Shown here in pieces: positions 58,401 to 64,000 of a stretch of DNA of 64,000 nucleotides (the first letter of the stretch is position 1; every line of letters begins with the position of its first letter). A model generated the notes under the pieces. That model saw nothing but the letters and a program-made list of their open reading frames with translations, had not been told where the DNA came from and ran no database searches. Origin of the DNA: Wuchereria bancrofti (Eukaryota > Nematoda > Chromadorea > Rhabditida > Onchocercidae). The DNA lies in the NCBI GenBank assembly GCA_005281725.1, contig SSBO01000013.1:1052281-1116280 (forward strand), read 5' to 3'. The translations under genes and the position numbers were made by a program.

Positions 58401-61400
58401 ACTCATACGTCATGCAAATTGAATTGGATTCAACGTGCACGTCATTCTTAAAAATGTTAATTTCTATATAAATTTATTCACAAAAGTTTTCTGCAATGAA
58501 TAAATAACAGAAATTAACAGACAAATACATACTAGAAATAGAGAAATAATTCAGTTCCATAAATTTATATATATATATATTATTTAAATATTCAGATACG
58601 CTGCATAAATCATTCTATTCATTTCATCATTCACTCACTTTACAAAAATTTAGAAAAAAAGGAATAATTGCTATGAATATTACTTTAACTGCATAAATTA
58701 TATACCAATTTCATTTTCATTTCTTTCCTCAATCGATACGTTCATTNAAAAAATGAAATATTAAGCAATAAATAATAAATCATGCAAATAATGATAATGA
58801 TATTTTTGTTTAAGTCAATCTTGTTTTATCCTACCTGATGCTAATCTTTCACTAATTTTAATTTTTTTTTTCGTATATTTCATTATGTATTGTACTGCTA
58901 TATTATAATAACTAAATTTTAATATCCAAGTCGAATTCAACACAACATTTTAATTTAGAATTGCAAAAATTTAATTATATAAAACTATATTACTAACAAT
59001 GCCTTCTCTTTGTAACCTTACTGACAAAATTTGCAAAAAAAAGACAACGATTTTTTATTAGAAGAGTATATTATTTGAGCACAAAAATATACTTAGCTAA
59101 AATGTACTCTTGATTAACGTAATTTAATAAAGTAATAAATATAACCAACTGAAATTACAAATTTAAAATGCACGCCATGGACAATGTATTCAGTTCAACG
59201 AGAAATGTCATAATATACATTAAGTTCAATTCAACTCATACGTCATGCAAATTGAATTGGATTCAACGTGCACGTCATATACATTCTTAAATGTTAATTT
59301 CTATATAAATTCATTCACAAAAGTTTTCAGTAATGAATAAATAACAGAAATTAACAGACAAATACATACTAGAAATAGAGAAATTTATGCGTTTTATGCC
59401 TAAATTTATGCACATTATTTAAATATTCGCGCAATAAATCATTCCTACTCATTTCATCATTCATTCACTTTTCAAAAATTTAGAAAAAAAGGAATAAATA
59501 CTATGAATATCACTTTAATTGCATAATTATATACCAATTTCATTTTCATTTGTTTCCTCAATCGATATATTTATTATCTCAGTAAGATTTAACGGAAAAG
59601 ATTAATCATAATTATAACTTTATGAAAAAATATGTACAGCAATATTAACTAATTAATATCTATTCTTATAAATCCTTTGATTATTTCTAAATTACAGTAA
59701 AATATCAGTATATATAGCAATTTTATTCAAAATTTTTATTAAATTTTTTGGTAACTTTCTTAAAAATAAATTAAAAAAATAAAGTGAACCACAGCAAATT
59801 AAATGAATTCATTGTTTTTTAAAAAGTAGTATTTAACAGTCGTTTCGTAATTTTTTAAATGAAAGTATATTCCTTATTAGAATTCATTTCTAATGTAAAT
59901 TAATATTTGCTATGCAAGTATTAATTTATAATCATTTATGTCTGGGTGAAAATGAGGAACGATTGAAATAAAGCTTCGAAAATTAGTAAACACCTTACAA
60001 ATGATATTACTAAGGAATGGAAAAAAAGATCAAAAATTATTTGAATTTCATCTTCGCTCTGAGCAGAAATAAAAGCAGGAAAATTGATTGCAAATAGCAT
60101 TAAATTAATACCATTAAAGAATACGAAAAATATTGGAAAAAGGTTCGAAAATAGTTTTGAAAATTCATTCAATTTAAAAAGGACAAAATTAATTTAAAAA
60201 TACAAAATACGCAATACTTTTAGCATAATTTTAAGCATAAATAATTCAGTATAAATTATTCATTTGAAAATAAGCCATTTTTTAAATATTAACCTGGCGT
60301 ACTTTATCAAAATCATTACAGTAAGCAAAATATAAGCTGAATTTGTAGTGGGATGCGTCAGCATACTGGACACGGTAGTACGCTGATATTTGCTGCGATC
60401 ATACGAACTCGAATTCGTTATCGGAATGAAAATAGAAGAATCGAATAAATGTAAATTGAATTAATATGTATTATTGTGATTTGAAAAATAAAGAAAAACG
60501 AATTGAAATTGCAGAAGGAAAAGATAAAGAAATGAGTGGAATGCTATCTATTTGCATAGTATTTAATTATAAATGTTCAATTATCAAAATTCTCTTCAAA
60601 TTCAAATTATTCCTTTTTCTTCACCCCTGTCCTCTCCCATTACAGAGGTCTGTATATTCAGTTGAAGTATTTATTGTCAATGAACAATAACAACAGTAAT
60701 AATAGTAATAGTGGTGACAATACCAATATTAATAATAATAGAATGTGTTCACACTAAGGCAAAATTTTTAAATTACTAAATCAAAATATTATATAATTTT
60801 TTTTCTCGTTTAATCCTATAATTTTTTTCTGTAAAAGTTTTTTTGGAAAAAACGATTAAATGTTAAAAATTATTTTTTCACAATTAATGAATATATTTGT
60901 TTAGATGGAAAAAAAAATAAAGAATTAATTTACAAGTATAGCGATACAATGAATTCTTTTTTCAAATGGATGAAATGAATGAAATTAAATAACTTAATTG
61001 TTAAGCTTAAAAAAGAATAAAATGTTTTTAATTGAATGAAAAAAAACAACTTTCATTTACTAATTGCCGCTATCAATCTTTTTGTTATTATTTTCTTTTT
61101 ACTATTCCCTAAAGATACTGTTAGAAATTTCTAGTGCTTTAATGAAAAATTTTGTTTTGTCTTTGCTGTTTTTAAAAAAAAAACAATTCTTAATTTATTA
61201 AACAATTTATATTTCTGTAAATAATCTATACTCTTGTTTAAGAATAAATAATTCATATAGCAAAATGAACTTAGCAGAATGAAGTTTTCGGAAGGAAAAG
61301 TACCTTATGATAATATAATGTTTATGTACTTCTCTTCATACTTGAAAATTACTAACGGTTTAATTAAATGAATAATTAAATGAATAAATGAAAAATAAAA

Positions 61401-62935
61401 ATTGTAAATAGCAACACAAAAATTTCAAAAAAAAAATTCAATATTTTTGCATTTCAACCGAATTTTTCAAGAAATTTAATCTTAATAAGCCATATTATGA
61501 AGGTAATAATGGTTGCAAAATATGATTTCTGTACTTCTCGCGGTCCTTAAGGATTATTCACAGTTTAATTAATTCGATTGATAAAATAATTCAACAAAGT
61601 CAAATAATAGCAATCAAAACATCCAGTTATTCCTAACCATAAGAAATAATTTCAGTACATCAATACTTTCTCTACAGATTTTCTTAATGTTATATTTTGG
61701 AACAGAACTTCAAAACTTCTCTATAACTTAACAATCATGATTCTCTAAAGTTATACCATTTAGGTATGTTTTCTAGATAATTTCTTAAATTTATTAGCTA
61801 AAAAACAAAATATGTTAGATGGAAATTTAAACAATATCCAAAAGATATCATTTTGAAATAATTTAATTATTAACAGAAATTTAAAATAATCATAAGTAGT
61901 AATCATAAATTGAAAAAGTGTAGTAGGTTTTCATTTAAAGAGAAATATTTTCAATTCTAAAATTTCAATTTTTTTCTTTGTCCTTTAAAATCTCAATTTT
62001 CTTTTTCCTAAAATAATGCAACAAAAATAATACAAATATTATCTACGAAGTATAAATGAGAGAAAAGATGAAAAGACCAATAGAATTACTTCATTAATTA
62101 ATACATTTTGCAATTATAAGTAAAGCGAAGTGGAAAGAGAAACAAAAAAACAAATAAATAAAATAAACAAACACACCGGTAATAAAAGCAAATCTTGATA
62201 CTAAAATATCTGAGATTTCCTTAATTTTAGTCCGTTTATTGCCAACGTCCATAAAACCATCTATAAATGTGAAAATAATTAATTGACAATAAAATATTAC
62301 AAAAAAAGAAATGTAATATTTAGATATTATCAAAATTAAATTGACTTAGAATATGTCATTTGATTGACAATATTTTTATGACTAATGCATACATATTGTT
62401 AATAAAAAAGTTAATAATTGATTAAATATTTTTAAGTTTCTATTTTATATTCTCCTTACATAACAAGGAGGAAAGACTATTTTTATTGAATAATAAAAGA
62501 AATTCAAATTAGACAACAAAATTCAAAAATAGAATATAAATTTGACGATAGTTTTTGGTAAAAATAATGGTAATTTGAAGATAAGAATAAAGAAAGCATA
62601 ATAGTAAAAGTAATAATAATAACATGATAGTGATTATGACAATAATGATGTTGGAGAAAGAAGTGGTAGTGATAAAAATACATGTCGTTTGTAAATCTTA
62701 TATTATTAATATCATTCTTATGATAAGCTATTATTCAATTATAATTGTTATTATCAGCATTTTTAATTCCATCATTAATATGCTATTAACATATTCTATT
62801 ATAAATATATTATTATATTCTATTATAAATATGCGTTAATTATTATTGATTATCACTGTTAATGATAGAAGTATGAGCATTACTAAAATTAGTTTCAGTG
62901 GTTGTAGGAGTAGCTGTCGTAATAGAATTATTCAT
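27571..62935 (-). CDS. Dbs/MCF2L-type Rho guanine nucleotide exchange factor
   Basis: Catalyses GDP release from Rho-family GTPases (Dbs acts on RhoA and Cdc42). Exons: 62884-62935, 62177-62260, 55986-56094, one missing, 51320-51430, 47885-48001, 46708-46857, 46501-46598, 45309-45446, 42520-42639, 42160-42354, 40785-40910, 40480-40560, 39189-39392, 31636-31737, 30748-30921, 30415-30561, 30005-30199, 29668-29760, 29256-29375, 28891-29088, 28610-28749, 28289-28414, 28003-28162, 27571-27798. About 1088 residues are visible; with the missing CRAL-TRIO exon about 1120. Order is CRAL-TRIO, spectrin-like helices, DH, PH, Ser/Thr-rich tail, as in vertebrate Dbs. Phases agree everywhere except two junctions, each one base out: 55986 to 51430 (missing exon) and 45309 to 42639. 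The first exon, MNNSITTATP, is provisional; TTATCAG just before its ATG could be a trans-splice acceptor. C. elegans cgef-1 may be the orthologue, by memory and not checked. Confidence 0.88.
28610..29088 (-). other. RhoGEF PH domain exons
   Basis: Two exons joined in phase (HKLSIP to TCSLGF). RRHLFLFDGGLLFCKKR matches the beta-3/beta-4 region of Dbs-type PH domains (QRHLFLHEKAVLFCKKR in the vertebrate protein). The closing helix carries the typical Trp: FEVWDETKNEAYVVQP, then IKWIQRLYR. The PH domain follows the DH domain directly and assists GTPase binding and membrane targeting. Confidence 0.93.
29256..30775 (-). other. RhoGEF catalytic DH domain exons
   Basis: The end of one exon and four full exons: ISEL/VNTEQSYVRELQSIVDFY (helix alpha-1, CR1), then NFHSNYLLADF with FLQLYHHYCQNKPLGEALRR, then ECQKRAGHPLPLSAYLLKPV with QRITKYQLLLK (CR3, the most conserved DH helix), then EVHRHCADQ to HQLHIAGF. 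The key Glu of CR1 and the KPVQRITKYQLLLK helix are intact, so exchange activity is expected. The exon at 30005-30199 uses a weak donor (ACG|GTCTTT). Confidence 0.93.
34431..34480. repeat. (GA)n microsatellite
   Basis: Run of GAGAGA with a single TAAA interruption, in the 7.5-kb RhoGEF intron. Shorter GA runs occur at about 31318-31334 and 38848-38870. Confidence 0.9.
35533..35733 (-). CDS. Alternative first exon of the RhoGEF (short isoform)
   Basis: Starts at ATG 35733 with MIRRQVFHLSLRAKQK and ends EHFKR with a GTCAGA donor in phase 0. This fits exactly the phase-0 acceptor of the next downstream exon at 31737. The 67 residues have high information content (Cys-rich RECKCSRNT, an acidic DFPDDDSNEP, VDECCMDENE) and no homology to the long form. 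The resulting protein would be about 627 residues: new N-terminus, DH, PH and tail. Removal of the N-terminal part activates vertebrate Dbl-family proteins, so this form could be more active; that is inference. Confidence 0.55.
36935..36985. repeat. (CA)n microsatellite
   Basis: CACACACACA with CATA and CAGA interruptions inside the long RhoGEF intron. Confidence 0.9.
41640..41835. repeat. Degenerate tandem repeat, about 70-bp period
   Basis: Three diverged units, each with GTNNATACGTTT-like and CGTCTATCTATG-like blocks followed by an A/T-rich stretch, in a RhoGEF intron. Confidence 0.55.
42361..42500. repeat. ATA/ATT trinucleotide microsatellite
   Basis: Imperfect AATAATAAC run filling most of the 165-bp intron between the exons at 42160-42354 and 42520-42639. 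The long open frame across it on the minus strand is an intron read-through, not an exon. Confidence 0.85.
43560..44640 (+). other. Possible nested plus-strand exons, unrecognised
   Basis: Two plus-strand stretches in a RhoGEF intron look coding. One, 43555-43693, reads KNDKDDKVDRSATLLCLPYY and ends RSIPC stop. The other, about 44530-44617, follows a good acceptor (TTTCACATTTAG) and reads DVDFEPFMEFSAFQEEIDED, then DQGEVDNNG and TAG. The acidic second piece looks like a protein C-terminus. Their phases do not join directly, and no family is recognised. Confidence 0.25.
45690..46090. repeat. Diverged minisatellite, three units of 135-170 bp
   Basis: Each unit has a GT-rich part (ATGTGTGTGTATG) and a conserved core CATTATTTTATTAATTTGAA followed by TANAANTGAATTAATT. 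Cores begin near 45769, 45936 and 46072. The array lies in the RhoGEF intron between 45446 and 46501. Confidence 0.75.
48002..51319 (-). other. RhoGEF intron of 3.3 kb
   Basis: A/T-rich intron. A short higher-GC patch at 49260-49450 and an open frame near 48510-48590 (minus, KIPEIPEVIPSIM) were examined; neither has splice signals that fit the host gene. Confidence 0.6.
50901..50976. repeat. Short tandem duplication, about 37 bp
   Basis: GATTATTGTTTCAAGCAAAT and the bases following are repeated once in tandem with three differences, in an intron. Confidence 0.8.
52294..54206. repeat. Three-copy direct and inverted repeat around a single N
   Basis: Copy 1 (52294-52885) ends at an N at 52886. 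An inverted copy follows (52887-53555), then a direct copy (53557-54206). Copies 1 and 3 appear identical over about 564 bp, while the inverted copy differs by several bases, for example near 53415-53450. No transposase frame or terminal motif is seen. Confidence 0.9.
56629..57055. repeat. Direct copies flanking a 159-N gap
   Basis: About 134 bp starting GAAGCAGAATTTTTCGCTAT lies at 56629-56762 and again at 56922-57055. Between them is the N run 56763-56921. The exact match on both sides points to unmerged contig ends. Confidence 0.93.
57585..57895. repeat. 155-bp direct repeat joined by a single N
   Basis: 57585-57739 and 57741-57895 are the same sequence on either side of the N at 57740. 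Confidence 0.95.
57943..59575. repeat. About 800-bp direct duplication with a single N
   Basis: 57943-58745 is repeated at about 58767-59575, with an N at 58747 between. The copies differ by small indels and substitutions (for example TACTACTACAGC against TACTGC), so they may be two haplotypes placed in series or a true tandem duplication. No gene was seen in either copy. Confidence 0.9.
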
Positions 62936-64000
62936 AACAACTGATAACGAATATATGCAATGATTATTGAAGTAATGATAGTAGTAAGTGTTTATCACTA
63001 AATGTAATATTATCAGCAACACTATAAATAATAGTTATCACGGCAATTGATAATCAGTAAAGCAGCAATTATGGCGGTGACAATAGTAGTATTTAATTAA
63101 TGCAATTGTTGCAATTTCAATATTAATAGTGGTGGAAGAAGTAGTAGCGGTAAAAGAAGTAGTAGTGGTCTTTATAACAAATAATAACGGCGGTAATGTC
63201 AACCAACAACGACAAACAACAACCATATAGAGTTAATAATAGTAACCACTGTTAAAAAAACTGGCTTTTGTCATAATTAGCATATATAATTAGGTATATT
63301 GTCGTAGGCGCAAACGTAAAAAATTTTATAACTTATTATATCATATTTAACAAAAAAAATTTTTCCTTTTAAAAAAAAATGAAAGTCAATAAAATTACGA
63401 TTGAAAAAAAAGAACTAAGAAGAAAGAGACAAAGTCTCGTCATGTTAATTTTATGATATTAAAGTTGAACGAGCTATTTCCTGAGCTCGTTTTTTTCTTT
63501 TTTCATTTCTTGAAATGACCTTCAAAAATATCGAAAAATTTTTTCGTTATAATAAAAAACTAAAAAAATTGAGTAAGAACAAAATAATGAAAGTTCAAAA
63601 TTAATAAAAAATCCGGCTAATCTCTTTTTGAGATAAAATTTGATATCTTAGCATTTAATCTCTATACCGAATTGCTAATAATTTTTCCGCTTTTTTTTCA
63701 CAAGTACTTTTCATAATTAAAAAAAAGAATATTTACAAAAAAATTGAACGAACAAAAAATGATAGAATAGTATTGCAAAAAGATATTTAAAGGAATAGAA
63801 ATGCAATTCTTCCAGATCTCATTTTATTTTCCATTTAAAAAATTCCACTATTTTTCTGGTTAAAAAGATTTACTTCTAATGTGAAAATTTATATTAAATG
63901 TGTTGCGATATAAAAAATGTCATATCATAAATGAATTTTAAAAATAAGTAAATCTTTAGAAAGTTTAAAAAATTAATCTGTAATCGATATTTGTCATAAA
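62936..64000. other. Upstream flank of the RhoGEF gene
   Basis: A/T-rich, with GTA/GAA trinucleotide-rich sequence at about 62960-63200. The Thr-rich minus-strand frame at 63038-63226 is a translation of this repeat and is not called. More 5' exons may lie here or outside the window. Confidence 0.5.

Larger units (their letters stand above)
56095..62176 (-). other. RhoGEF intron of 6.1 kb with assembly joins
   Basis: Holds an N run, two single-N joins and their flanking duplications (see separate entries), with A/T-rich sequence elsewhere. No exon was seen in it; the flanking exons join in phase (ITG/ARTKDG), so none is needed. Confidence 0.7.
47885..62260 (-). other. RhoGEF CRAL-TRIO (Sec14-like) domain exons, one missing
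   Basis: Exons 62177-62260 and 55986-56094 join to give FAFITGARTKDGNPMLIFPD, then LTEEQLDLLISCLLQLPP. Exons 51320-51430 and 47885-48001 give FPRPVRIVLVLKPESVLQRA, then VVICQSSLELRRYIG and a VGGVLKYNHLEW end. These match the first and last thirds of the Dbs CRAL-TRIO domain, which binds lipid and membranes. About 34 residues between LLQLPP and FPRPVR, corresponding to the GFIIVIDRR strand and the helix after it, are absent from the 4.5-kb intron. Confidence 0.85.

Noticed and set aside
63038..63226. Thr-rich minus-strand ORF upstream of the RhoGEF
   Set aside because: It translates a trinucleotide-rich tract and has no link to the first exon.

Overview
The window looks like a nematode nuclear genome: roughly three-quarters A+T, short exons of higher GC, and acceptors of the TTTCAG or TTTTAG type. 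A clade III (spirurid-like) worm is possible, but the species cannot be fixed from the sequence. Three multi-exon genes were rebuilt by joining exons whose phases agree. All three lie on the minus strand, in the transcriptional order Dbs/MCF2L-type RhoGEF (62935 to 27571), utx-1 (25810 to 12960), then a ZP-N transmembrane protein (7796 to 1293). No tRNA, rRNA, CRISPR array or recognisable transposase was seen.

(1) 1293-7796: nine exons giving a 526-residue type I membrane protein. It has a signal peptide, one four-cysteine ZP-N module, one membrane helix and a cytoplasmic tail of about 300 residues with no family I recognise. This is the least familiar protein in the window. (2) 12960-25810: a complete 24-exon utx-1 (KDM6/UTX histone H3K27 demethylase) of 1090 residues. 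Its TPR array, JmjC iron ligands and zinc-binding cysteine pairs are all present, and every exon phase closes. (3) 27571-62935: a Dbl-family Rho guanine nucleotide exchange factor of the Dbs/MCF2L type (CRAL-TRIO, spectrin-like region, DH, PH, Ser/Thr-rich tail). An internal first exon at 35533-35733 would give a short isoform of about 627 residues lacking the CRAL-TRIO and spectrin parts.

The three genes are not in an obvious operon, being 1.8 kb and 5.2 kb apart. They act in different places: chromatin, Rho GTPase signalling at membranes, and a cell-surface protein. Non-coding DNA is filled with microsatellites, degenerate minisatellites and A/T-rich sequence.

The assembly is visibly patched. 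Two runs of N and three single Ns are each flanked by duplicated or inverted copies of the adjoining sequence. One of these sites lies in the intron where the middle exon of the RhoGEF CRAL-TRIO domain should be, and that exon is missing. Duplications beside an N should be treated as contig-join artefacts until checked.
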